Shown: positions 11,650 through 61,970 of the stretch, piece after piece
Numbering within the stretch: the first letter of the stretch is position 1
Layout: every line of letters begins with the position of its first letter
Assembly: GCA_012861695.1 (NCBI GenBank)
Contig: JAAOOA010000270.1
Coordinates: forward strand, 548,501 to 612,500
Source: Trematomus loennbergii
Lineage: Eukaryota > Chordata > Actinopteri > Perciformes > Nototheniidae
DNA length: 64,000 bases
Direction of reading: 5' to 3'
Made by a program: the position numbers and the translations under genes
Notes under the pieces: generated by a model
Told to the model about the DNA's origin: nothing
Database searches by the model: none
The model's input: only the letters and a program-made list of their open reading frames with translations

Positions 11650-13060
11650 GTGATACCAAGTGTTTGCAAAAGTTAAATTAGTTTTGTTTTAGCCAGGATT
11701 CACAAGTGTTGGACTAAAGGTTTGTTACAGTATGTGTGCCATCAGCCAATTTTCAAGCTGACTTTAAGGGAACATACCGTATGTCATTTTGGGAAGAAAC
11801 GGGAATTCACTGAATTTGTTTCTTGCATCAGAGCAGCTACATTTGCAACGTTCACATTCAATAGAACAGACATTAAGACAATCTAGCATAACATTATAAT
11901 CACAATAAGTTCAAGACCCTTTAAAAAACATTTGATTTGGCATTCAATTCTATACTTAATTTGAAGATTGACTGGTAAAAGTCAAGAGTGTTTTAGTCTA
12001 ACTAGCTTTCTTTATATCCTCATAAGAAAATAGCTGAAATAATTACTTTAGGAGGTCTAAGATCACTAAACATTGGGATTCAAGACCCAATACAGTGTTT
12101 GCAAGTGTTTAATATGTTGTGTGTTTGCCTTAAAATATTCTGTAAAAGTTATCGTCCTCAAGGTTTGTTACAGTATGTGTGCCATCAGCCAATTTCCAAG
12201 CTGACAATAAGGGAACATATATCATTTCGTAGGGAAGAAAAGGGAATTTGGTGCATTTCCATCAACTGGTTTGGAACAAATAAACTCATACAGTGAAGTT
12301 GGAGCCAAAGGCTACGCATTGCCTTAATCTGCCATTAAACAAAGTAGAAATATTAATTGGTGAAATGTGAATAGAATCAATTAGTCTTGACTAAAACAAA
12401 TGGATTAAGTGCTTTAGGAATATGTTTCAATTGGGAACAGATTTAATATTCTTTCATGTGCTTATTTTTCAACTACAGGAGAAACCATGACAATCAATAA
12501 TATCATATGTGATATACAACCAATCAAAACATCTATAAACTTGGCTTTATTTTGCAAACACCGTGTCGTTTTGAGTGAATTTGGAGCCATTTCACACTGC
12601 CTTTAAAAGAGTTCAGTCACTTTATGAGAGGGGGATATCATTTTATATCATTTTGGACCTTAAAACAGTATTGAGTGTTTAGCGATGTTAAGTGGTTGTA
12701 TTAGATACAAACTGGCAATAGACAAGTCACACTTTTTGAATGATCAAATGAATACATTTACATCCAAGATAATGGGTCTTTTTTAGATGTTATTTTCTTA
12801 TTTTCCTGCTCCTTATGTTGAGGGCAGACACACATTCAGTTTGCATTTCAACCCACAGTATCTGCATGTTGTTGGACTACATGCTATTGTATATGATATA
12901 CAACCAATCAAAAAATCTATAAAATTGGCTTTGATAAAAAGATTTATACTATGAATTTAGATCAAAGATAATGGGTATTTTTCAATATTTAAGGATGCCT
13001 TTTATTTTTTTAAATGCATATCGCGTTAAACCGCAGACACACATTCAGTTTACATTTTGA
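11650..13060. repeat. Degenerate duplications with a roughly 200-440-bp period
   Basis: GTTTGTTACAGTATGTGTGC and the following 60 bp occur at about 11719 and about 12163. The motif GATATACAACCAATCAAAA occurs at about 12512 and about 12896. CAGACACACATTCAGTTT occurs at about 12827 and about 13035. The copies are diverged. No gene is seen. Confidence 0.6.
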
Positions 13061-13460
13061 CCCCCGGTACCCTGCGTGTTTTTGGGGTTGCAGAAGGAGA
13101 CTGAAAACACATGAACACACGGAGAACATGCAAACAGCATCTGGTCATCAGATTCAAACTACAAAACGTTCTTTGCCCTCCGAGTCAAAATGCCAACTCA
13201 ATTCTCCTCGACTACAAAACTATTCTGATGTATTGCACTTTAACAAAAAACACTGCACACATGGCAGAGACATAGACAATCAAAAAGGGTTCACACACAC
13301 ACACACACACACACGCATTGGACACAGTGAGAATGACAGAAGCAGCTGCCGGCGTGATCTGGGGGTCATGTTAGATCACAACACGGAGGAAAAAAAAATT
13401 CTTTCACCCAAGGAGGGGGTCTCTGAAGTGAGTTAGTGGATCACATGATTATACAAGGAT

Positions 13461-13619
<159 letters not shown>

Positions 13620-13646
13620 CACCCCAGCACTCCTCATTATGCTTAA

Positions 13647-14513
13647 AGGTCCCATGTCATGCTTTTCTGGTTATTACCCGTCCCTTGTGTTATGTAGCTT
13701 TTTCTGCATGTAAACGCTCTGCAAAGTCACAAACCCTCAAAGTACACCCTGTAGCGAGTAAAACTCTAACACAGAAAATACCTGTCTATGCTGCCCCAGA
13801 ACGCCTCGTTGGAGATTTTTATTTTTCCGTTTTGTTCTTCCGGGGCATACTGACGTAAAGCTGCGGAGCTCCGCACACACACACACTCACTCAGCCTTAT
13901 CTTTTCTCAGCCGCGGTACTGCGCGAGCTCCGTACGTGGGCGTGTCTGGCGTGCGACCAACAACCAATCACATTAATCTCCCGCCCCGGACACACAAGCA
14001 CGCGGTTTGATTGGCTAGAGCTTGTACTGGCATATGATTTGATTGGCTGTGCTTCCGTCGACGCTTGCAAAGTTGAACTTTTCTCAACTTTCGAAGAGAG
14101 CAACGGAGGCAAAGCGACGCGACGAACCACAATACAGTTCAGCAAAGCGTGACGTCACCCCATTCAAAGTGAATGAGAAGCTTCTCCGTTGAAGCACGCA
14201 ACGCTGCCGTGTGGACGTACCGTGAGTGTGTGTGTGCAACCAGGAAACGACACCAGTAATCCAGCTCACACTGTCCGCTCCTCGAGCCTCAAAGGGCGGA
14301 GCAGCAAGCCCCGCAACATCCCGCCAACACGCCACCCAGACCCCACGCAGCATTCTCATCTGTTTGTCATTACCGTTTAGGACAGAGAGTGAATACAGAT
14401 ACTATACAGAGATGCTGTATGAGAAACCATGTGATTTTGGAACATTGAACAATGTAAATCTATTCTAGTAGACTGGAATTATGATCAGTAGAAATGGCCA
14501 TGACATGGGACCT
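13647..14513. mobile_element. piggyBac-like non-autonomous element, TTAA target duplication
   Basis: An 867-bp element starts AGGTCCCATGTCATG and ends CATGACATGGGACCT, a perfect 15-bp inverted repeat. It is flanked by TTAA on both sides (13643-13646 and 14514-14517). The interior is GC-rich at 13850-14350 and has short open frames without a transposase. A diverged opposite-orientation copy lies at 2855-3556. Confidence 0.88.
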
Positions 14514-14517
14514 TTAA

Positions 14518-15480
14518 GTAGATATTAAATATTAACGTTTTTCAGACGGGGATACTGGGTGTTTTTTTTCTTTCTTTCCGGTAGCTACCACGAAGGTTTA
14601 CCTGATTAGGGTGATGAAACTTACCATCATATCTTGTATAATCTGCTTTAAATAAGTGAGTCTGACAAGTAATTTAAATTTGGGAATATAAGTGTACTGA
14701 TTATATTGGGAAAATAGACATAATATTTATCCTTAAGTTAAAAGATAACCAAAACCAAACTATTATACCCCTTTAAAATGGAGAGAAAGTGAAAAATGAA
14801 CTATATTAGGTTAAATTACCTCGGCTAAAAAGAGCAGTTTTAATTCATGAAATATTTGTTATTCTTTTTTTATTTAATTACATTTGTCTTCATGTTAAAT
14901 AATAAGTGCTTCTGGATTTAAGACTTCTGATAGGGCATGTAACTTTCTTTTACACTATTTATACTTTATGTAAAAACATCAGTTTGTACAGTGGAATAAA
15001 ACACTGTGTATTGTACAGAAGAGAAAATTAGGGATGTTACTATTTTGTGTACTGCTCTAAAATGGAAAATGGAAGAAAAACAAACATCTTTAATTAATGT
15101 GTGTAAGGCTAACAACCACACCTGGCAAATGTGTGTGTGTTTTTCTTTCGAACATTACGGATTTTTTTCAATTTAGAAACGGGACAAATGACAATTATTG
15201 AAAGAAAAATGTTGCTTATTTTAATGTGGATTTATTTGAATTGAGCTGTATGTATAGAGCAAAAAGGCAGGCGTAGGTCCAAAAATCCCTCAAAAATCAT
15301 TCATTATCTGAAATACCATTAAAATAGTTCCATTTAACTACACTCTGGGGTGTATTAAAGAAATAATAGCCTTTTCAGTGCAGCGCGAGGAGGCTTCATT
15401 AATAAAATAATGTCTCGGCATTGGAATTTTTTGCAGGTGTGATTTGTCTTCATCTTTAATGGTATGGACTAATTAAGAAA
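14518..15480. other. AT-rich stretch, nothing recognised
   Basis: No coding, RNA or transposon signature could be supported. Confidence 0.5.
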
Positions 15481-15487
15481 GCAAACA

Positions 15488-15571
15488 GTGTGAGTGTGAG
15501 TGTGTGTGTATATGTGTGTATATGTGTGTGTGGTGTGTTGTGTGTGTGTGTGTGTGTGTGTGTGTGGTGTG

Positions 15572-15650
<79 letters not shown>
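15488..15650. repeat. Interrupted (TG)n microsatellite
   Basis: TG array with TA, GG and TT interruptions (ATGTGTGTATATG near 15508, GTGGTGTGTTG near 15530 and 15566). Confidence 0.95.
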
Positions 15651-15651
<1 letters not shown>

Positions 15652-15742
15652 GTTGAAGCGTGTTCACATCTGCACGCCAAAGTGTGTGTATCAGCAGGAG
15701 TGTTTGTGCACACCACAGGTGATTAGAGCGCTTGTACTTTTC

Positions 15743-15745
<3 letters not shown>

Positions 15746-15830
<85 letters not shown>
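15746..15830. repeat. (TG)n microsatellite
   Basis: Uninterrupted TG repeat of about 85 bp, roughly 100 bp from the preceding array. Confidence 0.95.
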
Positions 15831-15831
<1 letters not shown>

Positions 15832-16008
15832 TAGGTGTCTCCTCATTGGCTGAATTATTCAAGCTTGCAAACTGAGCTGACAAGACTATGAGTGATCCTG
15901 CACGTTGTTATTGACTTAAACTTTATTATAGAGTGTGTGGTCCCCGCTGCAGACACGATTAATCAGAAGAATGTTATAATTAGGCTTAATACCCCTCAGG
16001 CTGCATGA

Positions 16009-16037
<29 letters not shown>
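16009..16037. repeat. Short (CA)n microsatellite
   Basis: About 14 CA units. Confidence 0.9.
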
Positions 16038-16041
<4 letters not shown>

Positions 16042-16505
16042 CAACACTATATGTGAACATGAACATAATGTATGAATGCATGTGCACACAGTGTGAGTGG
16101 GCCCTGTGTGTGTGGATGGTGGATGGGTTGCAGAGGTTTTTTGGAGAGACTGTTTGTCCAAATCGCTTTAAGGCTTGTTCTCATTGGAGAGGTTGTTAAA
16201 CAAAAGTCAGTTTGTTACAGTAGCGGGGGTGCAGAGGGGGTATTAATACACACCAATGCAGATGTTCGGGCGTCTGTGAGAAAGCCTGTTGTGTTCAGTG
16301 TCCAATCCAATGTCTGGTGATCCCTATTTGGCCTATTTTGGTTGCAGGGTTCACATGAAAAGTACACATTTGTCTCCGAGTGCATTCTTCTGAAGATTCA
16401 ATCACTTTGTGTTTCTCAAAAATAAACACAAAGACTCTATTTAGTTATTAATGGCCATCAGAGGAACTGAAATGAATAAAAACACATGCGGCTATTTTCA
16501 GAATT

Positions 16506-19009
16506 TTTATTTCATTATAAATAGTAGTGATAATGCGCTTGTACACATGACATTATGTCATATCGCTTTGTCAAAATAATACCAAAAATATATCAAAGGA
16601 ATGAAAGGACTGGTTCATTCTAACATAGACAGACAAAACAAGCTTATGAAGGCGCTCCGTTATTCAGATGGAAAAGTATTGCCACTCACTTGTACATTGT
16701 GGGAAATTGTACATACAGAACATTTGAGACAATAAATATGTCTGGAATGCGTTACAAACCCTAATTGTTGTTTAAATGCAAAATGAAAACATAGAAAAAG
16801 GTCCCAAGCAACACAAAAATATAAACTTAAGTACAGTTTTGGCTTCGTCATTCCTGGTGATCTTCTGTTTACATTCCCTTGATTCATGATGTACTCACAC
16901 TGTGCTTTACAGCGGTATTAACAATGTTTCTGATTCGTTTTTGGACAAAGTCACATGTTCCCAAACTACACCCAGAGAATGAATCCAAACTGTTTCGTAA
17001 GACTTTAACAAGTGCGATTGATATGATATTTTGACTTCAGGTCAGTTGGGGGAATTATGTTCTTTCGTCAAAACTCTTAACAGTTTCTCAATTGTTTGTC
17101 GGTCATGACTTGTGAGTTATTTGGCTTTGATTTTCTGATTACATTGGGATTACCTCGATTCATGCTTTTGACCCTCATACACGGAAATTGAGTGCTAACA
17201 AATGTGGTCCTCATTGTGCTTTGAGAACATAAACAATGTTTCTGATTTGTTTTTGGACAAAGACACATGTGTTGTTCCCAAACTACATCGAAACAATCAT
17301 TCCAAACTGTATTGTAATACTTTAAGAGGTCAGATTGATTGATTTAAATATTGTTTTAAAGGTTGAGGTTGACTCAAAGAGACACTTTACTTCTGGTCAG
17401 CTGGAGAATGAGTGAAGTCAAAACTCTCTGGGTTCCTCAAGCATCTTCTCCTCATGACTTGTGACCTGGTGGTGCAGCTTTGGCTTTTTTCTGGTGATTC
17501 TGGTGACTGTTTCGTAAGACTTTCGGAGGCAACATTGATGTTTTTTTCAATGTTTAATGGTGCGTTAGACTACAAGATATATGATATTGCACTTCTGATC
17601 AGTCGGGAGAATGGTCTAAACTCTTGGTTTCTCAAGTGTCTCTCGGTTGACTTGTGACCTGGTCGTACAATTTTGGCTTTTTCATTTGATGGTTTTTGTT
17701 TTCATTGGCCTTCCCTTGATTCATGCATTTCCTTACAATACGCAAAATGTAAGTCCTGACAAATGTGGTCCTCAGTGTGCTATAATGGCAGTTTTAACAA
17801 TGTTTCTCATGTGTTTTGGACATAGTCCCATGTGTTCATCCCAAACTAGACCCAGAGTTATAATCCAAACTGTTTTGTAAGACTTTAAGAGACACGTTTG
17901 ATTTTTTCTCATTGTTTTTACGAGGAGTTAGGGTTAGGATTAGGGTTCTGGACTCTAAGATACATGATATTGCACTTCTGGTCAGCTGGGAGAATGGCAG
18001 TCTTTAGTCTAAAACTCTCTCGGTTACTCAAGTGTCTTTCGGTCGTGACTTGTGACCTGGTGGATTTTTCTCGCCGGGAGAAGATCTTTAAAGGGTTTTA
18101 AACCCTGTGATCGATCTTGCTTATCCCCCCCCCTTTTTCCCTTCCTTTAAAGCCATTTCTCCGCCGCCCTCCTCTCCTGCTCTCTCATCTGTCATTTTCC
18201 CTAAAGTCACCCCTTGACCTCCTCCGAGGTCCTCTCTAAAAACTACAAAAGGCCGGGATCCCTGCCTCACCGTCCGAACATCAATGAGACAGAAGGAGTG
18301 AGACAGAAAGGCGAGAGGAGAGGGGGAGACAGAGGGGGGAGGAATGTGTGAATGAACTTTCACTGCAGTACAGCTGTGGTGTACATTAGAGTCTCTGACA
18401 CAATAAAAAAAAAACTCAGATTCTCACGTTTGTTTTTCTCTGTCTGTGGAATTTCTCTCCTTGTGTGGGATGCGGAGATACATTATTTTAAAAAATCAAC
18501 AAAGCCCTTTTCTTTTCCCCTTTGAGCAGATATAACTTGGGGATTAAATTGGAGATACATGGCATTTCATACATGTGGCCCTAAGATATGTAAACATGTT
18601 CCTTTAAGCATCGCCTCAAAGGATGGCAGATTATGACGTAGAGATTTGGGTTTTGCTTTGCTCACAAAGACCCCAGAGTCCATGGATATTGTTTTGGTCA
18701 CTAAAGTGCCCTTCATGGCTCTGTAGACGGTCAAAGCTCCACATCACCGACCCCATTAAGCGCTGACATCTCCGCCGTCAATGAATAGTTTTTGTTCGAA
18801 ATCAGTCAACAGTTTTTGGTCTGATATTCCTTCTTGTGGTCCCTTCTTTTTTTTTTGTCCATTTCTCCAACAAGAATTAAAAATATAAAGTCCTTTAGTA
18901 AAGAAAAGTGTCCTGGTAAATAGTAGCAAAATAAAAATTTGGTCCAGATTTTAAAAGATTCCCATCGCTGTACACATAAATGTCCCTGTGTGAAGTCTGG
19001 AGCTCTGGA
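16506..19009 (-). other. pax3: Presumed pax3 3' UTR and downstream region
   Basis: This region follows the exon 9 stop codon on the minus strand. The first clear minus-strand AATAAA found when scanning downstream is at 16511-16506, which would make a 3' UTR of about 2.5 kb. ATTAAA near 17550 is a possible earlier alternative. The poly(A) choice is inference from motif alone. The region holds degenerate internal repeats (separate entry) and no other open frame of interest. Confidence 0.35.
16930..18070. repeat. About four degenerate copies of a roughly 200-400-bp unit, downstream of pax3
   Basis: The module CATGACTTGTGACCTGGT or a close variant occurs near 17103, 17453, 17647 and 18045. GGTCAGCTGGGAGAATG or a variant occurs near 17041, 17396, 17592 and 17979. 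CCAAACTGTTTCGTAAGACT-like blocks occur near 16986, 17305, 17507 and 17866. The order is kept between copies, so the unit has been tandemly duplicated and has since diverged. A GTTAGGGTTAGGATTAGGG stretch near 17928 resembles telomeric repeat but is only two or three units long. Confidence 0.7.
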
Positions 19010-56932
<37,923 letters not shown>

Positions 56933-57089
56933 TACCTCCAGCACCGCGGTGCCTTCAGGGACCTCCTCCTGCCGGGGAGCCTGTAGCTCCAACACCGAGT
57001 TTGAAGCAGCAAAGTCGGCGTTGAAATCGCGTTTTCTCCGCCTGAGATGAAGCTTTCCTGGAGGTCAGCCTCCGAAAAAAAAGGAGAAA

Positions 57090-57420
57090 ATGGGATTTGT
57101 TTGGATGTTAAAAAGTAGTTTCCTCGGTTTAAATCGCCAGAATAAGGAGGTATTGGAAATGTCGGTGAAGCTGGAGGAATATATTGTTGTTGTTGTTGTT
57201 TGTTGACACCGGTTCAAAGTGAGAGCAGAGCGTCAAAAGTAGCGGAGCTCCTCTCGGTGCCCGTCAGCGCTCCTCGCTCTGATTGGTCGAGAGGGTTCAG
57301 TGCTGTGCGCGGATTGGCTGATGCTGGAAACTTTGGTCCAATCAGAGACGCCGTCACAGTTCCGCTCGGACGGGACAGGGCGTCAGTTCACAGTCTCTGA
57401 AGGTCCTGTTTAACCGGCGA
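57090..57420 (-). promoter_or_regulatory. pax3: Presumed pax3 promoter region with CCAAT boxes
   Basis: Within 500 bp upstream of exon 1, three CCAAT/ATTGG motifs cluster: ATTGG at 57282-57286 and 57313-57317 (CCAAT on the transcribed minus strand) and CCAAT at 57338-57342 (ATTGG on that strand). The surrounding sequence is the most CG-rich non-coding block nearby. A (GTT)n run lies at 57182-57202. No TATA box was identified with confidence. The transcription start is inferred to lie between about 57000 and 57280. Confidence 0.5.
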
Positions 57421-58230
57421 GGAGTCTCAGATAGCTGACTGTGTGTTGAGTCCACTGCAGGGAGGAAAGTGGGGCAGCACGTGACCACTGCGAGGTGAAA
57501 TCATCTGGTTCATGTGGTAAATTATTACTGTATTGCACAGACAGCCTGTTGTGAGCCACATGCAGTAAATCACTTTCGATTAATTGTATTTGTCCCCTCT
57601 ATATTAAAAAATTAAAAAAACAAATAATAATAAAGGATAAACATGAAGATAAGACCAATGCAAGTTCAAGCTTATAACAAACTTTGCATGCATACACTCA
57701 TAATCATATGTGTTCTCCCCATTCCTCTCAATGTATACTTAATTTACAAGAAGGACACATATGGGAAAACATAGGTGTATAAAAATACAAAAAGGCAGCA
57801 ACGACCAACAATAAAATACTATAGAAATCAAAATAAATAAGTGTTATTTAAGTTATAAAATATATAAAGAGTGCATATAAATATATAGGATACCACACAG
57901 TGTAATGTACAACAGACAATGAAAGCATTATTCTAACTAATGCTTATGACATGCTTCCTTATATATGTCAATTAAGTGGACAACATTATTTAAATAAAAA
58001 AGAAATGTCCAAAGCAATAAACTCAGCCTCAAAATAAAATATTACAAAAATAGTCCCAACTAAAACTGAGCATTTAAAATAGTTATTGTTGAGTTTTCTG
58101 ATTGTTGAATTATAATTGCCTTTATTGTAACCTAAGAATCTATCGACAGAAAGGGTTATTTATGAATCAACTCCAAAAACTGTAATGTTTTTTTGAAACA
58201 AATGTAATAATCATTAGCCCTAAATGTATG
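57421..58230. other. AT-rich upstream flank, nothing recognised
   Basis: No exon, repeat family or RNA gene was supported. Given its position within about 1 kb of pax3 it may hold distal promoter elements, but none can be named. Confidence 0.4.
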
Positions 58231-58271
58231 CATCTCGTTCTTTTAATGACTGTTTCATTGACGTGTTCCTA

Positions 58272-58616
58272 TCACATTCTTAATATAAAACCACACCTGT
58301 ACAGTCTGTGGCGCAAAATTGACCCAAAACCCCGATATTCCACTATTTCTCCTCTTCTCGCCAACCTGTGCGTGAAGCCATCTGCAAACTTGGCGTATAG
58401 TGCATGCCATTGCACACGACCCCTAATTTGTGTCAACCCCCCCATGGCTTCATATATGACACAAATGGTGCTAAAAGTGTGTGCAGCTCGAGGAATGTAT
58501 TGTGTGTTCAGTCTGAGGGTCGCGCGCCTCAGCAGGGCGCGACGCCAGCGGCCGTAAAGCCAGTCTGAGGCTCTGCAACAATATGGACCAGTGGGTGGGT
58601 GTGGGTTCATCCCCAA
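58272..58616 (-). other. Unrecognised 114-codon open frame upstream of pax3
   Basis: A GC-rich block (58320-58670) is open on the minus strand for 114 codons, rich in Arg (patches such as RWRRALLRR and THRLARRGEIVEYRGFGS). An overlapping plus-strand frame is also open for 109 codons. Two overlapping long frames in GC-rich DNA can arise by chance. I do not recognise the protein. Possibilities are a transposon gene fragment, a CpG-rich regulatory element or chance. Confidence 0.25.
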
Positions 58617-59239
58617 AATGTCTAATAATCAATGCTGTCGCGCGCCCAAAAAGCAGAATGGAGAAGTCTTTAAAAGTGCTCGTGAGCATCCTTTAGTTCC
58701 TGATCAATCACTGAAGCAGAGGGCCAAACAAAAGCTTAGCATGTGAGTCTTTGCACTCATGCATGCACCACTATATTTTTTGATAAGTGATTCAATGTTA
58801 TTTTTAGTTATGAAAGGTTTATTAATCACCTGACACTTCCTCTGGAGTTTTAAACCAGCGTGTTGAAAAACCAGTGATGAAAACATGACACAGCAATTAT
58901 TCATCCAATCTTAAATAATAACCACTTGGGTAATAAACAGTAAACGTATTGCTGCTTCGACCCTTCCTTATATCCGATACATGTAGATTAACATTATTGA
59001 TACGGGAATTATTTTGGTTATAGCAGCAGGTTATTGGCATTATTCTACACGACAAATCAAAAAAACATATATTTTTTAAGTTAAGAAATAATTACACATC
59101 AACAGTAGACAGATATATAAGCATCTGCTCTTCTTACCTTAATTCTAATTGTTTTAATTTTATAATAGTTTTTTTTTAAATATACATGTATTTCCTCTGC
59201 GTTTAACAACCAAAGCAAATTCAGTAAATTCCCAAAAAC

Positions 59240-59443
59240 CAGTGGCGGACTGGGACTAAAAATCAGCCCGGGACTCTCCACCGGCCCACTTCGGTACCGC
59301 CGGGCACCTCGGTACCGCAAGTAAATACCGCTAGTAAATTGTCAACGGGGGGGAGGGGTGCTAGTGACTTATCCGACCGGCCCACATCGTCCGACCGGCC
59401 CACTTCAGTCCCGAACGTCCATCCGATGGCCAGTCCGCCACTG
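59240..59443. mobile_element. Small hAT-type MITE
   Basis: It begins CAGTGGCGGACTGG and ends CCAGTCCGCCACTG, perfect 14-bp inverted ends of a well-known fish hAT-MITE style. The flanking 8-mers (CCAAAAAC and CCAGTAGC) match only partly, so the target duplication has decayed or the right flank was altered. Immediately to the right, CTACCTGGCAATAAACCTGA is a LINE 3' tail like that at 5731. Confidence 0.8.
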
Positions 59444-59693
59444 CCAGTAGCCCTACCTGGCAATAAACCTGACTCTGATACAACTACACATAATATCAAA
59501 TATAAATGAATAAGTTAGACTACACTATAATATACCATATATAATATAATACACCAAACTAATAAACCAACCAAGTCTCGCGTAAATTCGTGAAATGGTC
59601 ACGTCATGTGTTCATCCATTGACTCGTGCACATGTACGAATGTTCCGTGAATGGTTTGAATTGACATGAAAAACATTAGGAAAATCAGGTAGT

Positions 59694-59750
59694 GTGTCAA
59701 GTCCAGGTAAATAAAGCACATTCAGAATCAGAATCAGAATCAGAAAGCCT
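59694..59750 (-). mobile_element. Antisense LINE 3' tail
   Basis: (TCAGAA)n at 59727-59750 is the reverse complement of the (TTCTGA)n LINE tails at 5751 and 23592. A preceding AGGTAAATAAAGCACA may belong to another fragment. Confidence 0.5.
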
Positions 59751-60214
59751 TTTTGCTTTAAATGGTTAAATATCGATCATGATTAAACAAAGCTCCACAC
59801 CGACATGGAGTTATAACTCGCAGGTGGAAATATGAGTTAAGTCTCTCTGCAAGGAAACCCCTCGTGCTAAAACTAAAGCTGCAACCCCCAACACCTGATC
59901 TGACCTTTTTGTTTTTGCCCCCCTCCCCTCCTCTCAAACTCACCTATGGGTTTAACACAGTGTGAGGGGGGGTCCCTGTCATTCACCTTCATTCACGCAC
60001 AGCAGGCTGAGCAGGTTTCAATGAACATTCAACTCTTTGAGAGACTTTGGAGAAAACGCACTTCAAATGTGACTAAAAACTAAAAGCGCGCGGTAACAAT
60101 GGAGAGAGAGAGGGGGGGGGGGGCGAGGGGTTTAAAATAAGCAGGAATAACGGGGGGGCTTTCACCTGATAAAGAGGGTGATTCTTATTAGAGTTTGTCT
60201 ATCACTGATGTATC

Positions 60215-61000
60215 ATGTGTGATAGAGCAATGTAATGAAGTTGATTTTAAGGTACTTCTACTCCAGTATATTTTGGGAGACAGTATTGGACTTGTTACTG
60301 CATTACCTTCATTTAACAACACTTAGCAGGTTCAAATGTATTAAAAAATACAAATCACCTAATGAATTATTATGCATCAAGATATCTTGCATTGTACAAA
60401 GTCATTCAATTAAGCTCCAAGCTGCAAAATCAAATTGATGAACACTTTAATAATTACAATGCATTAATACAAATGTCCATTGTCCATAATGAGTTTGTAC
60501 TTTGAGTTTATTTGATCCCAACACTTTTACTAAAGTAACATTTTTAATAATTTAATTGTACTTGTAACATAGTATTTCAACACTTTGTATTACTTATTGT
60601 ACTACTAATATGTTCATTGTATGGTACTTGTACTCCAACTTTACTACGTTTTAGAAGCCAAGATTGTACTTTCTACTACACTTCTCCCACAGCTTTAGTT
60701 ACTTCACAGATTCAGATTACTAGCTGATACAAAATCAAAATCAACTAATAGGTAAACATTGACATACAATTATCGGTTAAATATCTTTATTAAGAAGCCC
60801 GGCTTTACCAGCTATGATGAACACATTAATGCATCAATAATAACCAGGTAATGAATTATATATAACTAGCTTATCGAGTGCTTTTACTGTTTTGGTACTT
60901 AAATTATGGTATTTGATTTGAGGACTCGTACTTGAGTATTTTTTAGAATTAAGTGTGTTTACTTTTACTTAAATCTGAGTACTTCTTCCACCTCTGAAAG
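60215..61000. mobile_element. hAT-like remnant (AAGTACTT-rich)
   Basis: Contains AAGGTACTTCTACTCCAG, TGTACTTTCTACTACACTTC, TTACTTTTACTTAAATCTGAGTACT-type segments and ends CTTCCACCTCTG near 60985-60998. It is related to the repeats at 42965 and 44220. The left end and target duplication were not found. Confidence 0.5.
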
Positions 61001-61628
61001 CTAGGCTATAACAGGCTTCAGGTGAATAAATCAAACTGCCACTAACACGTGTTTTGAGCAGTTGAGTCCCAGAATAGATGATTATAAATACTATTCGCTT
61101 TGCTTTTGTCTATTCCTCTTAAAGAAGGACACCGTCAGCCTCTGTGCGTACAAACGTGACGATTGGGGAGTCAGTGATCTTTTTGAAATTGGATATTAGA
61201 GCCAAGCAGGAGAAAGGAAAACAGAAGAGGGCAAATGGGAAACAGAGACAGGCATGATGCATACCTCGGCCTTTTCTTTAAAGCGACACTGAATCTGCGT
61301 GGCCAATCCATTACCGGAGGATGAAATTCAAAGTCAGAAATCTCTCCTGATGAGAAATAAATTAGTTGCATCACATGCTGCGAGTGGGGGGACGGGCGTT
61401 CACAAACACACATTGTCAAATCAATTAGTCGACTTTGCAACCCGTGTTGGTGATAACTCATGCAGAGATAACGGAGCTGGGATAAGCCCTTTAATAATAA
61501 TGTATGATAATGTATATTATGATGTACTGTGGACGACATCAGGGCGAAACTTTAACAATGTCATATTATCTGGTGATACAGTGTCATTTTAATTTGCTTT
61601 ACCCTTGACTTAATGTATCACTTTCCTG

Positions 61629-61950
61629 TCAGTGGCTCAGTCAGTAGGGGCTTGGACTGTGAGCTGTAGGGTCGCCGGTTCAAGTCCCCGACCAGACCTA
61701 AAATATGGAGTGTGGACTGCTACTTGGAGAGGTCCCAGTTCACCTCCTGCCCTGCCGTGGTGCCCTTGAGCAAGGCACCGGACACCCCCTTCCCCCCCTC
61801 CCACTCCCATTGTCCCCGGGCGCTGTAATAGATGCCCACTGCTCCTAGTGCTAGACTCCTGGTACTAGGATGGGTTAAATGCAGAGGACACATTTCACTA
61901 TGTGTGCTGTGTGCTCTGCATGTGTGACCATTAAAGAGGGTCTCTGATTC
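61629..61950 (+). mobile_element. tRNA-derived SINE with Deu/V-type body
   Basis: The A-box-like CAGTGGCTCAGTCAGTAGGG and B-box-like GGTTCAAGTCCC (about 61676-61690) give a tRNA-like head. The body has GGTGCCCTTGAGCAAGGCAC, then CTGCTCCTAGTGCTAG and TGGGTTAAATGCAGAGGACA, and a CATTAAAGAGGGTCTCTGATTC tail. It differs from the SINE family at 3090. It is a SINE and not a functional tRNA gene. Confidence 0.85.
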
Positions 61951-61970
61951 TATCTCTCTCTATATAAGGG

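Noticed and set aside
17928..17947. Interstitial telomere repeat
   Set aside because: Only two or three TTAGGG-like units, one imperfect; compatible with chance.
58272..58616. Exon of a neighbouring gene such as sgpp2 or another pax3 neighbour
   Set aside because: The translation does not resemble any such protein that I recognise, so it is left unassigned.
61629..61700. tRNA gene
   Set aside because: Head of another SINE family, repeated 340 bp downstream.
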